Counted from the first letter of the stretch, positions 35,226 to 46,867 are shown. The stretch: DNA of 64,000 bases from Caulobacter soli (GCF_011045195.1 NZ_CP049199.1:5191501-5255500); one strand, 5' to 3'. Made by a program: numbers and translations. Notes: generated by a model from the letters alone, not told the origin.

Positions 35226-35308
35226 CTTTCCCGGAGGGGAGAGGGAGGGACCCGCCGCGTAGCGGTGGCCTACGGCGCGGGCCCCTCCTTCTCCCAAGGG
35301 GAGAAGGT
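35226..35308. repeat. Palindromic intergenic repeat (CTCTCCC/GGGAGAG family)
   Basis: CTTTCCCGGAGGGGAGAGGG, then CCGCCGCGTAGCGG and CTTCTCCCAAGGGGAGAAGG are stem elements. The arms resemble the repeat at 56431-56490. Lies between convergent DUF2252 and hslU genes and may act as terminator. Confidence 0.75.
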
Positions 35309-35309
35309 T

Positions 35310-36608
35310 CTAAAGGATGAACCGGCTCAGATCGGCGTTGGCGGCCAAGGCCCCGATGCGGCTGGCCACGTAGTCGGCGTCCACCGTCACCGTCTCGCCG
35401 GAGCGGTCGGCGGCGGTGAAGCTGATCTCTTCGACCACCTTTTCCAAAATGGTCTGCAGCCGGCGGGCGCCGATGTTCTCGACCGAGGCGTTGACCGCCA
35501 CGGCCGCGTCGGCGACGGCGTCGATGGCCTCGTCGCTGAACACCAGGGTCACGCCCTCGGTCAGCATCAGGGCCTGGTGCTGGCGGATCAGGTTGGCTTC
35601 CGGCTCGGTCAGGATGCGGCGCAGGTCGTCGCGGGTCAGGCCCTTCAGCTCCACGCGGATCGGCAGGCGGCCCTGCAGTTCAGGCAGCAGGTCCGACGGC
35701 TTGGCTACGTGGAAGGCGCCCGAGGCGATGAACAGGATGTGGTCGGTCTTGACCGGCCCGTACTTGGTCGAGACCGTCGTGCCCTCGATCAGCGGCAGCA
35801 GGTCGCGTTGCACGCCTTCGCGCGAGACGTCGGCGCCGCCGCGCTGGCTTGAGCTGGCGACCTTGTCGATCTCGTCCAGGAAGACGATGCCGTGGTTCTC
35901 GGCCAGCTCCAGGGCTTCCTGGGTCAGGGCCTCCTGGTCCAGCAGCTTGTCGCTTTCCTCGGCGATCAGCGGGGCCCAGGCGCCGGTGACGGTGGTCTTG
36001 TGGGTCTTGGTGCGCCCGCCGCCGAACGACTTCATCATTTCCGACAGGTTCAGCACCGAGGCGCCCGGCTGGCCGGGGATCTCGAACATGCCGCCGCCGC
36101 CGCCAGTGTCGGCCAGCTGCAGCTCCACTTCCTTGTCGTCCAGCTCGCCGGCCCGCAGCTTCTTGCGGAAGCTGTCGCGGGCGGCGGTCGAGCCGGGACC
36201 GGTCAGGGCGTCCAGGATGCGCTCCTCGGCGGCGGCCTCGGCCTTGGCCTTCACGCCGGCGCGGCGCTTGTCGCGAACCATCGACAGAGCGCTTTCGACG
36301 AGGTCGCGGACGATCTGGTCGACGTCGCGGCCCACATAGCCGACCTCGGTGAACTTGGTGGCCTCCACCTTCAGGAACGGGGCCTGGGCCAGCTTGGCCA
36401 GGCGGCGGGCGATCTCGGTCTTGCCCACGCCCGTGGGGCCGATCAGCAGGATGTTCTTGGGCGTGACCTCGTCGCGCAGGTCATCGGGCACGCGGCGGCG
36501 ACGCCAGCGGTTGCGCAGGGCCACGGCGACAGCCTTCTTGGCCTCGGTATGGCCGACGATGTAGCGGTCGAGTTCGGAGACGATTTCGCGGGGGGAGAAT
36601 TCGGTCAT
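35310..36608 (-). CDS. hslU: ATP-dependent protease ATPase subunit HslU
   Basis: 432 residues from ATG 36608 ([20 protein letters not shown]). AAA+ unfoldase of the HslUV complex. Walker [17 protein letters not shown] (about residues 55-70), and [17 protein letters not shown], Walker [11 protein letters not shown] (about 241-250), and the C-terminal SRFIL-type tail, here DLSRFIL, which docks in HslV. It overlaps the preceding NTF2-like gene by 4 bp. Confidence 0.97.
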   Translation of the reverse strand: MTEFSPREIVSELDRYIVGHTEAKKAVAVALRNRWRRRRVPDDLRDEVTPKNILLIGPTGVGKTEIARRLAKLAQAPFLKVEATKFTEVGYVGRDVDQIVRDLVESALSMVRDKRRAGVKAKAEAAAEERILDALTGPGSTAARDSFRKKLRAGELDDKEVELQLADTGGGGGMFEIPGQPGASVLNLSEMMKSFGGGRTKTHKTTVTGAWAPLIAEESDKLLDQEALTQEALELAENHGIVFLDEIDKVASSSQRGGADVSREGVQRDLLPLIEGTTVSTKYGPVKTDHILFIASGAFHVAKPSDLLPELQGRLPIRVELKGLTRDDLRRILTEPEANLIRQHQALMLTEGVTLVFSDEAIDAVADAAVAVNASVENIGARRLQTILEKVVEEISFTAADRSGETVTVDADYVASRIGALAANADLSRFIL

Positions 36609-37438
36609 TGGTCCGTGTTCAGGGTCTCGAAGATCAGGCGCCACCCTTCGGGGCGCTTTTGCCAGACATGCATATAGTGCGTGTCGACCGGGGTGTCAGA
36701 GTGGTCGGCCCAACCGGCCCTTCCGTAGGTCCAGACCAGGTCGCCGGCCGCCGATGAACCGCCGCCGTCCATATGGATCGCCATGCGGTCGTGACGCTGG
36801 TCGATCCGGGCGGAAAGGTCGGACGGCTTGAGGTGTTCGGTTCCGCCCGGGCCCGTCAGCCAAGCGTCGGACGCCAGGACGGCGCGGTAGGCCTTTGGAG
36901 CATCGTCGACGGCGGCCGTGGCCAGCTGGTCCTCGGCGGTCCGCACGGCCTTCAGAGCCTCGGCGGGAGATTTGGAGCCCTTCGCGGCCATCGGTCCCTG
37001 GATGGCGGGGGCCGAGGCGTCGGGCGCGCTGGCCGCGCCGGCCTCGGCGCCGCCGTCATAGATCCATTTCCATTGGCCGTCGGGGCCCTTGCGCCAGATC
37101 GTGGCGTAGTAGCCGCCGCGCTTGCCGTCGATCGACCAGGGACCGACCGACAGGCCCAGGTCGCCGGAGCGGGCGATCGCCACTTTTTGCGGCCACCAGT
37201 TCAGCCTGGGCGTCTTGCTGGACGGTCGCTTCTCGTAGAGGGCCTTGGCGTTCACCGGGCCTGGCCGGAAGACGATGGCGTCGTCGGCCATGTGCCTGAG
37301 GAACGAGTCCCGCACGCCCAGGGCTAGGCCGTCGGCCGCGAAGGCGCGCTCGGCGGTCTCGATCTCGGTCGGGGACGGCGTCGCCGCCCAGGCCGGCGCG
37401 ACCAACAGCAGCGAAGCGATCAGAACGGTCTTGAGCAT
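36605..37438 (-). CDS. Exported protein with two NTF2-like (DUF4440-type) domains
   Basis: 277 residues. Signal peptide [19 protein letters not shown] cleaved after AWA. Two repeated halves follow: one near residues 25-130 with [20 protein letters not shown] and WKWIYDGG, and one near 160-277 with [15 protein letters not shown] and [18 protein letters not shown]. Each is SnoaL/NTF2-like in pattern. No catalytic residue can be assigned. The gene lies between hslV and hslU with a 4-bp overlap on hslU, an unusual place for an exported protein. Confidence 0.72.
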   Translation of the reverse strand: MLKTVLIASLLLVAPAWAATPSPTEIETAERAFAADGLALGVRDSFLRHMADDAIVFRPGPVNAKALYEKRPSSKTPRLNWWPQKVAIARSGDLGLSVGPWSIDGKRGGYYATIWRKGPDGQWKWIYDGGAEAGAASAPDASAPAIQGPMAAKGSKSPAEALKAVRTAEDQLATAAVDDAPKAYRAVLASDAWLTGPGGTEHLKPSDLSARIDQRHDRMAIHMDGGGSSAAGDLVWTYGRAGWADHSDTPVDTHYMHVWQKRPEGWRLIFETLNTDQ

Positions 37439-37510
37439 GTGGGCCCTCCACGCCGCAGCTAAGCGCGCGAAGAGGACTTCCGCTCGTGAATTCGTCGTAA
37501 CTTGAAGGCC

Positions 37511-38074
37511 TTAGAGGCTTTCAACCGTCAGGTTGCCGTTGGTGTAGACGCAGATCTCTGCGGCGATGGCCATGGCGCGGCGGGCGATCTCCTCGGCCGT
37601 CAGGTCCTGGTCGATCAGGGCCTTGGCCGCCGCCAGGGCGTAGTTGCCGCCCGAGCCGATGGCCGCGACCGAGCCGCCGCCCTGGCTCTCGCCCGGTTCC
37701 AGCACGTCGCCCACGCCGGTGACGGTGTAGATCGAGGTCGCGTCGGCCACCAGCAGCATGGCTTCCAGCCGGCGCAGGTAGCGGTCGGTGCGCCAGTCCT
37801 TCGCCAGGTCGACGCAGGCCCGGGCCAGCTGATCGGGATACTGTTCGAGCTTGGCTTCCAGCCGCTCGATCAGGGTGAAGGCGTCGGCCGTGGCCCCGGC
37901 GAAGCCGGCCACCACCTTGCCGCCGGCCAAGCGTCGAACCTTGCGGGCGTTGCCCTTGACGACGGTTGGGCCCATGGAGACCTGTCCGTCGCCGGCGATC
38001 ACGGTCTGACCGTTCTTGCGCACCGCCAGAATGGTCGTGCCGTGCCAGTCCGGGAAGGAATTGGAGTTTTGCAT
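37511..38074 (-). CDS. hslV: ATP-dependent protease peptidase subunit HslV
   Basis: 187 residues from ATG 38074 ([16 protein letters not shown]). N-terminal processing after HG exposes the nucleophile threonine of [10 protein letters not shown], the HslV signature. Further GDGQVSMG (about 28-35), a [12 protein letters not shown] segment and the [14 protein letters not shown] stretch are conserved. Proteasome-related threonine peptidase with HslU. It is divergent from moeB, 41 bp apart. Confidence 0.97.
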   Translation of the reverse strand: MQNSNSFPDWHGTTILAVRKNGQTVIAGDGQVSMGPTVVKGNARKVRRLAGGKVVAGFAGATADAFTLIERLEAKLEQYPDQLARACVDLAKDWRTDRYLRRLEAMLLVADATSIYTVTGVGDVLEPGESQGGGSVAAIGSGGNYALAAAKALIDQDLTAEEIARRAMAIAAEICVYTNGNLTVESL

Positions 38075-38115
38075 GGCTTCGCATGTGGCGAGGCCGCGCC
38101 TGAGGGTCAAGCGCC

Positions 38116-38853
38116 ATGAGCTTTTCCGACGCCGAGGTCGAACGCTACGCCCGCCATCTGGTGCTGCGCGAGATCGGCGGACCCGGCCAGCAGAAGCTGA
38201 AGGCGGCGCGGGTGCTGGTGGTCGGAGCGGGAGGGTTGGGCGCGCCCGCCGCGCTCTATCTGGCCGCGGCGGGGGTCGGGACCCTGGGCCTGGTCGACGC
38301 CGACACCGTCTCGCTGTCCAACCTGCAGCGCCAGGTGCTGTTCTCCACGGCCGACACCGGACGGCCCAAGGTCGAGGCCGCCGCCGAACACCTGACCGCC
38401 CTGAACCCTCACCTGACCGTCGAAACCCATCCGGTATGGCTGGGTGAGGCTAACGCCCGGGCGGTGGTTTCCGGGTATGATCTGGTGCTGGACGGCACGG
38501 ACGACTTCGCCACCCGCTTCGCCGTCAGCGATGCGTGCCTGGCCGAGGGCAAGACCCTGGTCAGCGGGGCTCTGGGCCGCTGGACCGGCCAGGTCGGGGT
38601 GTTCCAGGGCCGGCCCTGCTACCGCTGCCTGGTCCCCGAGACCCCGCCCGACGCCGAGACCTGCGCCCTGGTCGGCGTCGTCGGCGCCCTGGCCGGGGTG
38701 ATCGGCTCGATGATGGCGCTGGAAGCCGTGAAGGTCATCACCGGCGCCGGCCAAAGCCTGGCCGGCCGCCTGCTGATCTACGACGCCCTGGCGGCCGAGA
38801 CCCGCACGGTGCGGATCGGCGCGGACCCGACCTGCCCGAGCTGCGGCGGCTAG
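38116..38853 (+). CDS. MoeB/ThiF family adenylyltransferase
   Basis: 245 residues. E1-like enzyme that adenylates the C-terminal glycine of MoaD or ThiS. N-terminal [19 protein letters not shown] (about 9-27), nucleotide loop [19 protein letters not shown] (about 35-53), [10 protein letters not shown] (about 72-81), and the zinc ligands CYRC (about residue 170-173) and CPSC near the C-terminus. No rhodanese domain follows, so it is MoeB- rather than MOCS3-type. Exact partner unknown. Confidence 0.9.
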   Translation: MSFSDAEVERYARHLVLREIGGPGQQKLKAARVLVVGAGGLGAPAALYLAAAGVGTLGLVDADTVSLSNLQRQVLFSTADTGRPKVEAAAEHLTALNPHLTVETHPVWLGEANARAVVSGYDLVLDGTDDFATRFAVSDACLAEGKTLVSGALGRWTGQVGVFQGRPCYRCLVPETPPDAETCALVGVVGALAGVIGSMMALEAVKVITGAGQSLAGRLLIYDALAAETRTVRIGADPTCPSCGG

Positions 38854-38888
38854 GGGCGGCTACGGAGGCGAAAGCCTCGGCCCGTTGA

Positions 38889-40442
<1,554 letters not shown>

Positions 40443-40455
40443 GGCGGGGCGCGCC

Positions 40456-41442
40456 CTAGAGCATCGCCGGGATCACCCGGTCCGGCGGCCTATGCCCGTC
40501 CATGAAGGTCTTCACATTGACGATGACCTTTTCGCCCATGTCGACGCGACCTTCGACCGTGGCCGAGCCCATGTGGGGCAGGAGCACGACATTGGGCAGT
40601 TTCAGGAGCTTGGGATTGATGGCCGGCTCGTGCTCGTAGACGTCCAGGCCGGCGCCGGCGATCTCGCCGCGGGCCAGCATGTTGGCCAGGGCGCCTTCGT
40701 CGATCACTTCGCCGCGGGCGGTGTTGACGATGATGCTCTGGGGCCGCAGCAGCTTGAGCCGGCGGGCCGACAGCAGGTGGTAGGTGGCCGGGGTGTGCGG
40801 GCAGTTGACCGAGATGATGTCCATCCGGGCCAGCATCTGGTCCAGGCTTTCCCAATAGGTGGCCCCGACCTCCTCGGCGATGCGGGGGCTGACGGGCTTG
40901 CGGTTGTGATAGTGCACCTGCATGCCGAACGCCTTGGCGCGGCGGGCCACGGCCTGGCCGATGCGGCCCATGCCGATGATGCCCAGGCGCTTGCCCCACA
41001 GGCGGCGGCCCAGCATCCAGGTCGGCGACCAGCCGTGGAAGCCGCCGGCCTTGACCACCTCGGCGCCTTCGACGACGCGGCGCGAGGCGGCCATGATCAG
41101 GGTCATGGTCAGGTCGGCGGTGTCTTCGGTCAGCACGCCCGGCGTGTTGGTGACGATGATGCCCCGGGCGTTGGCCGTGGCGACGTCGATATTGTCGACG
41201 CCCGCCCCGAAATTGGCGATCAGCTTGAGCCGGTCGCCGGCCCGCGACAGAAGGCGGCTGTCGATGCGGTCGGTGATGGTGGGCACCAGAACATCGGCCT
41301 GGTTCATGGCCTCGACCAGTTCATCGGCCGTCAAGGGTTTGTCGGTGACGTTCAGCTGGGTGTCGAACAGCTCGCACATCCGCGTCTCCACCGGATCGGG
41401 GAGTTTGCGGGTGACGATGACTTTGAGCTTGCGAGCTGACAT
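40456..41442 (-). CDS. D-2-hydroxyacid dehydrogenase (glyoxylate reductase-like)
   Basis: 328 residues from ATG 41442 (MSARKLKVIVTRKLP); a longer frame to 41640 is unconserved. NAD(P)-binding GIIGMGRIGQAVARRA (about 153-168). Catalytic residues: arginine in VNTARGEVID (about 240), glutamate in DVYEHEP (about 270) and histidine in LLPHMGSAT (about 287). Likely glyoxylate, hydroxypyruvate or related 2-ketoacid reductase; the substrate is not determined by sequence. Confidence 0.92.
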   Translation of the reverse strand: MSARKLKVIVTRKLPDPVETRMCELFDTQLNVTDKPLTADELVEAMNQADVLVPTITDRIDSRLLSRAGDRLKLIANFGAGVDNIDVATANARGIIVTNTPGVLTEDTADLTMTLIMAASRRVVEGAEVVKAGGFHGWSPTWMLGRRLWGKRLGIIGMGRIGQAVARRAKAFGMQVHYHNRKPVSPRIAEEVGATYWESLDQMLARMDIISVNCPHTPATYHLLSARRLKLLRPQSIIVNTARGEVIDEGALANMLARGEIAGAGLDVYEHEPAINPKLLKLPNVVLLPHMGSATVEGRVDMGEKVIVNVKTFMDGHRPPDRVIPAML

Positions 41443-41515
41443 GAGCGGTTCGAAAAGCCTTTCCCAGATGGGAGTTTCCCAGGCGGGCGTTTGAAATCTG
41501 TAGCAAAGGGGCCCC

Positions 41516-42052
41516 ATGGGGCCAAGCAACATGCCGACGAATTGCAAACATCGTTCGCTCGGCCGCATGATCATCGTGCTGGCGGCGCTTTGCGGCGGCG
41601 CGGCCTGGGCCCAGGCCCCCAAGGTCACGCCGTCGGGCATGGACGTGCCGCGCTACGTGTCGCTGAAATATGGCGAAGTGAACGCGCGCGTCGGGCCTGA
41701 TGAGGCCCACCGCCTGCTGTGGATCTACAAGGCCAAGGGCCTGCCGGTGCAGGTGGTGGCCGAAACCCGCGAGTGGCGGCGGATCTGCGACCCCGAGGGC
41801 AATTTGGCCTGGGTGCACAAGCGCACCACCGACGGCCGCCGCACGGCCATGCGCGTCCAGCCCACGCCCCTGCCGCTGCGCGCCCAGCCCAAGGCCGGCG
41901 CGCGGATCAGCGCCTATCTGGCCGGTCGCGCCACGGCCAATCTCGATCGCTGCGAGAAGGGGTGGTGCAAGTTGAAGCTGGACGGCGAATCCGGTTGGGC
42001 TCCGCAAACCGAGATCTGGGGCGCGGCGCCCCAGGTGCAGTGCAAGGAATAG
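41516..42052 (+). CDS. Exported SH3-domain protein
   Basis: 178 residues from ATG 41516 with AAAGGGG just upstream. N-terminal signal region RMIIVLAALCGGAAWAQAP. Two SH3-like halves: VSLKYGEVNARVGPDEAH...GLPVQVVAETREWRRICDPEG...LAWVHK and TPLPLRAQPKAGARISAYL...LDRCEKGWCKLKLDGESGWAP. Bacterial SH3 domains often bind peptidoglycan stem peptides. Ends 102 bp upstream of fabA, so it could share its control region. Confidence 0.82.
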   Translation: MGPSNMPTNCKHRSLGRMIIVLAALCGGAAWAQAPKVTPSGMDVPRYVSLKYGEVNARVGPDEAHRLLWIYKAKGLPVQVVAETREWRRICDPEGNLAWVHKRTTDGRRTAMRVQPTPLPLRAQPKAGARISAYLAGRATANLDRCEKGWCKLKLDGESGWAPQTEIWGAAPQVQCKE

Positions 42053-42102
42053 GGCGTTTTCGCCCCGTTTCAGCCCTCGGGCAGCGATTGGTGATCACGG
42101 GC

Positions 42103-42117
42103 GTTACCGAAAGTAAC
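42103..42117. promoter_or_regulatory. Inverted repeat upstream of fabA
   Basis: GTTAC-CGAAA-GTAAC, two 5-bp arms around 5 bases, 38 bp upstream of the fabA ATG. Its place and symmetry suggest a regulator site for the fab cluster. The regulator is not identified. Confidence 0.4.
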
Positions 42118-42154
42118 ATTGAGGCGCGGCCCACCGCCGTGCTAGGGCGAGGCC

Positions 42155-42670
42155 ATGCAACAAAGTTCCTACACCTTCGACGAGCTCCTGGCCTGCGGCC
42201 GAGGCGAACTGTTCGGCCCCGGCAACGCCCAGCTGCCGGCGCCGCCGATGCTGATGTTTGACCGCATTGTCCGTATCGAGTCGGAAGGCGGCAAGTACGG
42301 CAAGGGCTATGTCGAAGCCGAATTCGACATCAGTCCCGACCTCTGGTTCTTCGCCTGCCACTTCATCGGCGACCCCGTCATGCCCGGTTGCCTGGGCCTG
42401 GACGCCATGTGGCAGCTGGTCGGCTTCTTCCTTGGCTGGTCCGGTGGTCCCGGCCGCGGCCGCGCCCTGGGCGTGGGCGAGGTGAAGTTCACCGGCCAGG
42501 TCACGCCGGACGTGAAAAAGGTCACCTACAAGATCGATCTGAAGCGCGTGATCATGCGCAAGCTGGTCATGGGCATCGCCGACGGCGTGGTGGAAGCCGA
42601 TGGCAAGCCCATCTATGAGGCCAAGGATCTGAAGGTCGGTCTGTTCACCCCGGAACAAATGGCGTCGTGA
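42155..42670 (+). CDS. fabA: 3-hydroxydecanoyl-[ACP] dehydratase/isomerase FabA
   Basis: 171 residues. FabA dehydrates 3-hydroxydecanoyl-ACP and isomerises the product to cis-3-decenoyl-ACP, the branch into unsaturated fatty acids. Active-site histidine in [24 protein letters not shown] (about residues 65-88) with the aspartate in GLDAMW. It is followed by fabB, then a TPR/OGT-like gene, then fabI. Confidence 0.97.
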   Translation: MQQSSYTFDELLACGRGELFGPGNAQLPAPPMLMFDRIVRIESEGGKYGKGYVEAEFDISPDLWFFACHFIGDPVMPGCLGLDAMWQLVGFFLGWSGGPGRGRALGVGEVKFTGQVTPDVKKVTYKIDLKRVIMRKLVMGIADGVVEADGKPIYEAKDLKVGLFTPEQMAS

Positions 42671-42736
42671 TCCACCTGTAGGGTGGCCGCCTAGAGCCGC
42701 CCCCTTCTGGATCGTGGGGAAGAAAGAGGATTGTTC

Positions 42737-43954
42737 ATGCGTCGCGTCGTCGTCACCGGACTGGGGATCGTCTCGTCCATCGGCAACAACGCCAATGAGG
42801 TGCTCGCCTCACTGCGTGAAGCCAAGTCCGGCGTGGTCTCCGCGCCGGAATACGCGGAACTGGGGTTCCGCTGCCAGGTCCACGCCAGCGTCAAGCTCGA
42901 CAGCTGGGAAGCCCTGGTCGACCGCCGCGCCGCGCGCTTCCTGTCGCCCGGCCTGGCCTATGCCCATATCGCCATGGAGCAGGCTATCGCCGATTCCGGG
43001 CTGGAAGAGGCGCAGGTCTCCAACGAGCGCACCGGCCTGATCGTCGGTTCGGGCGGTCCCTCGACCAGCATCATCGTCCAGGCCGCCGCCACGACCAAGG
43101 AAAAGGGTCCCAAGCGGATCGGTCCGTTCGCGGTGCCCAAGGCCATGAGCTCGGGCCCGTCGGCCGTGCTGTCGACCTGGTTCAAGATCCGCGGCATCAA
43201 CTATTCAATCAGCTCGGCCTGCGCGACCAGCGCCCACTGCATCGGCGCGGGCGCCGAGCAGATCCAGCTGGGCAAGCAGGACATCGTGTTCGCCGGTGGC
43301 TGCGAGGAGCTGGACTGGACGCTGTCGAACCTGTTCGACGCCATGGGCGCCATGAGCAGCAACTTCAACGACCGTCCGGCCGTGGCCAGCCGCGCCTATG
43401 ACAAGGACCGCGACGGCTTCGTGATCGCTGGCGGCGCCGGCGTCGTCGTTCTCGAAGAGTACGAGCACGCCAAGGCGCGCGGGGCCAAGATCTACGGCGA
43501 ACTGGTCGGCTACGCGGCCAATTCCGACGGCTACGACATGGTCGCCCCGTCGGGCGAGGGCGCGGCGCGCTGCATGAAGCTGGCCATGGCCGAGGCCGGC
43601 GGCCGGACCATCGACTATCTGAACCCGCACGGCACCTCGACGCCCGTGGGCGACAGCAAGGAGATGGGCGCGGTCCGCGACGTGTTCGGCGACAAGGCTC
43701 CGCTGATCTCCTCGACCAAGTCGCTGACCGGGCACAGCCTGGGCGCGGCGGGCGCGCAGGAGGCGATCTATTCGATCCTGATGCTCGACAACGGCTTCGC
43801 CGCCCAGAGCGCCAACATCGAAAACCTCGATCCCGAGTTCGCCGACCTGCCGATCCTGCTGGAGCGGTCTGACAAGCCGCTGACCACGGTGATGTCCAAC
43901 AGCTTCGGCTTCGGCGGCACCAACGGCACGCTGATCTTCAGCAAGGCGGACTGA
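42737..43954 (+). CDS. fabB: Beta-ketoacyl-[ACP] synthase I
   Basis: 405 residues from ATG 42737 ([18 protein letters not shown]). KAS I elongates the cis-3-decenoyl-ACP made by FabA. Catalytic cysteine in [20 protein letters not shown] (about 163), and histidines in [15 protein letters not shown] (about 299) and [15 protein letters not shown] (about 335). Directly after fabA, as in unsaturated-fatty-acid operons. Confidence 0.97.
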   Translation: MRRVVVTGLGIVSSIGNNANEVLASLREAKSGVVSAPEYAELGFRCQVHASVKLDSWEALVDRRAARFLSPGLAYAHIAMEQAIADSGLEEAQVSNERTGLIVGSGGPSTSIIVQAAATTKEKGPKRIGPFAVPKAMSSGPSAVLSTWFKIRGINYSISSACATSAHCIGAGAEQIQLGKQDIVFAGGCEELDWTLSNLFDAMGAMSSNFNDRPAVASRAYDKDRDGFVIAGGAGVVVLEEYEHAKARGAKIYGELVGYAANSDGYDMVAPSGEGAARCMKLAMAEAGGRTIDYLNPHGTSTPVGDSKEMGAVRDVFGDKAPLISSTKSLTGHSLGAAGAQEAIYSILMLDNGFAAQSANIENLDPEFADLPILLERSDKPLTTVMSNSFGFGGTNGTLIFSKAD

Positions 43955-43979
43955 TCGTCCCCAGGGGGCGGCTCGCGCC

Positions 43980-45932
43980 ATGACCGCGCGCCAGGCTTTC
44001 GACCTCTATCAGGCCGGGCGACCCGCCGAGGCGGCGATGCTGTGCGAGCGGCTGGTCGGCGACGATCCCGCCGCGATCGCCGCCTGGCACGTGCTGGGGG
44101 TCTCGCGCCTGGCGCTGGGCCTGACGGTCCAGGCCCTGGACGCCCTGGACCACGCCCTGGCGCTGGATCCCGCCCGCGCCGGCGTGTTGTCGGCCCGCGC
44201 CGCGGCCCTGGTGGCGCTGGAGCGGCTCGAGGACGGCCTTGCCGCCTGCGATATCGCCCTGGCGGTCGATCCCGACAATCCGGTGGTCCTGAACGCCCAG
44301 GGCGTGGCCCTGCGCCGGTTGGGCCGTCCGGCCGAGGCCCTGGCGGCCTATGACCGCGCCCTGGCGCTGTCGCCGGGCTTCGTGGACGCCCTGTGCAATC
44401 GCGGCGGCGCGCTGGCCGACCTGGGACGGTTCGACCAGGCCCTGGCCGCCCACGACAAGGCCTGCGCCGCCGCGCCGGACCATGCCCAGGCCCTGGCCAA
44501 CCGCGCCGCCCTGCTGATGCTGCTGGGCCGGCCGATCGAGGCGGCGCGAGACCTGGAGCGGGTGGTCGCCCTGAACCCTCGCCATCCCCGCGCCCTGGGC
44601 GACCTGCTGCATGCGCGCCGCCAGGTCTGTGACTGGCGCGACGACGCGGCCCTGTTGAGCGCTATCGAGGCCGACCTGCGCGCCGATCGCCTGGCGATCA
44701 GCCCGTTCGCGGCCCTTTCGGCCTTCGACGATCCCGCGCTGCATCGCGTCGCGGCCCGCTTGACCGCGCCGCCCGCCGGTCCGCCGCCCGCCTGGTCGTC
44801 GCGTCCGGACCGCGAGCGGATCCGCGTCGCCTACCTGTCGGCCGACCTGCACGACCACGCCACCGCCCGGCTGATGGCTGGCGTGTTGGAGGCCCACGAC
44901 CGGGCGCGGTTCGAGATCCTGGCCCTGTCCCACGGACCCGACCTGGGCGGTCCCTTACGAGAAAGGATCGACGCGACGTTCGAGCGCCGGATCGACGTGC
45001 GCCGGATGTCGGACGCCGCCGTCGCGGCCCTGGCCCGCGAGTTGGGCGTCGACATCGTCGTGGACCTGAAGGGCTACACCCAGGACGGCCGGCCGGGGAT
45101 CCTGGCCCATCGCGCCGCGCCGGTTCAGGTCAGCTGGCTGGGCTATCCCGGAACCCTGGCCGCGCCCTATGTCGACCATGTGATCGCCGACGGGGTGGTG
45201 CTGCCGCCCGGCGCGGAAGGCGACTGGAGCGAGGCGGTGGTCCGACTGCCGTTCTATCAGCCCAACGACGCCCTGGCGCCGCCGGGGTCGCCGCCGGCCC
45301 GACAGGCGGAGGGCCTGCCCGATGACGCCTTCGTGTTCGCTTGCCTCAACAATCCGGCCAAGATCACGCCGGAGGCCTTCGCCGCCTGGATGGCGATCCT
45401 GTCCGGCGCGCCCGGTGCGGTGTTGTGGCTCTACGAAGGCTCGGCCGGCGTCGCCGCCAACCTGCGGGCCCGCGCCGCCGAGGCGGGGATCGAACCCGGG
45501 CGCCTGATGTTCGCCAAGCCGGCGCCGCACGCCGATCACCTGGCGCGCCAGGCCTTGGCCGATCTGGTGCTCGACACTTGGCCCTACGGCGCCCACACCA
45601 CCGCCAGCGACGCCTTGCGGATGGGAGTTCCCCTGCTGACCCTGCCGGGCGCCAGCTTCGCCAGCCGGGTCGGGGCCAGCCTGCTGACGGCGCTGGACCT
45701 GCCCGCACTGATCGCGCCGGACGTGGAGGCCTATGTCGCCGCCGCCGTGCGCCTGGCCGCCGACCGTCCGGCGCTTCGGGCGCTGAAACAGCGTCTGGAG
45801 GGTGCGCTACGAACCTCGGCGGTCTTCGATCCCGCCGCCTTCGCCCGCACGCTGGAAGCGGCGTTCGAGGCCCTTCACGCTCGCGCCCGGGCCGGGCTTG
45901 CGCCCGCCGGCTTCGACATCGATCCCGTCTGA
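43980..45932 (+). CDS. TPR protein with O-GlcNAc-transferase-like (GT41) domain
   Basis: 650 residues. TPR repeats fill about 1-220 (for example ALAAYDRALALSPGFVDAL, 119-137). The GT41 domain spans about 270-640: RVAYLSADLHDHATARLM, then VDLKGYTQDGRPGILAHRAAP, SWLGYPGT, and the late LDTWPYGAHTTASDALRMG with the PLLTLPGASFASRVGASLL motif. This is the SPINDLY/OGT group that transfers sugars to serine or threonine. C. crescentus FlmG, which glycosylates flagellin, has the same TPR-GT41 layout. Its substrate here is unknown. Starts 25 bp after fabB, so it is transcribed with it. Confidence 0.86.
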   Translation: MTARQAFDLYQAGRPAEAAMLCERLVGDDPAAIAAWHVLGVSRLALGLTVQALDALDHALALDPARAGVLSARAAALVALERLEDGLAACDIALAVDPDNPVVLNAQGVALRRLGRPAEALAAYDRALALSPGFVDALCNRGGALADLGRFDQALAAHDKACAAAPDHAQALANRAALLMLLGRPIEAARDLERVVALNPRHPRALGDLLHARRQVCDWRDDAALLSAIEADLRADRLAISPFAALSAFDDPALHRVAARLTAPPAGPPPAWSSRPDRERIRVAYLSADLHDHATARLMAGVLEAHDRARFEILALSHGPDLGGPLRERIDATFERRIDVRRMSDAAVAALARELGVDIVVDLKGYTQDGRPGILAHRAAPVQVSWLGYPGTLAAPYVDHVIADGVVLPPGAEGDWSEAVVRLPFYQPNDALAPPGSPPARQAEGLPDDAFVFACLNNPAKITPEAFAAWMAILSGAPGAVLWLYEGSAGVAANLRARAAEAGIEPGRLMFAKPAPHADHLARQALADLVLDTWPYGAHTTASDALRMGVPLLTLPGASFASRVGASLLTALDLPALIAPDVEAYVAAAVRLAADRPALRALKQRLEGALRTSAVFDPAAFARTLEAAFEALHARARAGLAPAGFDIDPV

Positions 45933-45994
45933 AGGGTTCCGCAGGAAGAATCCACCTGCTAGCTAGCGCTCAAGGATTCCAGGAGAGCCAAGCC

Positions 45995-46810
45995 ATGGCC
46001 GACGATTACGCATTCCCCAAGGGCGAGCTGATGCGAGGCAAGAAGGGCCTCGTCATGGGCGTCGCGAACCACAATTCGATCGCCTGGGGCATCGCCAGCC
46101 AGCTGGCCGCCCAGGGCGCCGAGATGATCTTCACCTATCAGGGTGAGGCCCTGGAGCGCCGCGTGCGGCCGCTGGCCGAGAGCATCGGCGTCACCACCCT
46201 GGTCCCGGCCGACGTCACCGACGACGCCTCGATGGACGCGGCCTTCGCCGCCATCGAGGAGAAATTCGGGACGATCGACTTCGTGGTCCACTCTGTGGCC
46301 TTCGCCAACAAGGACGAGCTGAAGGGCTCGTTCGTCGAGAACACCACCCGCGAGGGTTTCCTGACGGCGCTGAACATCTCGGCCTTCAGCTTCGTGGACG
46401 TCGCCAAGCGCGCGTCGCGGATCATGCCCAACGGCGGTTCGCTGATCACAATGACCTATCTGGGGTCGGAGCGGACCATCCCGAACTACAACACCATGGG
46501 CGTGGCCAAGGCCGCCCTGGAAGCGGCGACCCGCTACATCGCCCGGGACCTGGGTCCCAAGGGCATCCGCTGCAACGCTATCTCGGCCGGCGCCATGCGC
46601 ACCCTGGCTCTGGCCGGCATCTCGGGCGGCCGGGGCATGATCGCCCAGGGCCGGGCGTTCAGCGCCATGAAGGAAGACACCTCGATGGAAGGCGTCGCGG
46701 GGGCGGCCCTGTGGCTGGTCTCGGATCTGGGCCTGTCGACCACCGGTGAAGTCGTTCACGTCGACGCGGGTTTCCATATGATGGGCATGCCCGACGAAGC
46801 CGAAGCCTAG
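45995..46810 (+). CDS. fabI: Enoyl-[ACP] reductase (NADH) FabI
   Basis: 271 residues from ATG 45995, with AGGAGAG 8 bp upstream. SDR-type enoyl reductase, last step of the elongation cycle. N-terminal GLVMGVANHNSIAWGIA (about residues 19-35) and the catalytic tyrosine-lysine pair in the YNTMGVAKAALE segment, with an upstream TYLGSERT. It ends the fabA-fabB-GT41-fabI series. Confidence 0.95.
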   Translation: MADDYAFPKGELMRGKKGLVMGVANHNSIAWGIASQLAAQGAEMIFTYQGEALERRVRPLAESIGVTTLVPADVTDDASMDAAFAAIEEKFGTIDFVVHSVAFANKDELKGSFVENTTREGFLTALNISAFSFVDVAKRASRIMPNGGSLITMTYLGSERTIPNYNTMGVAKAALEAATRYIARDLGPKGIRCNAISAGAMRTLALAGISGGRGMIAQGRAFSAMKEDTSMEGVAGAALWLVSDLGLSTTGEVVHVDAGFHMMGMPDEAEA

Positions 46811-46867
46811 CCATTCTCCGAAGACGCGCTATACGACCGCAAGTCGAGCGCGTCTTCGGGGGAAGTG

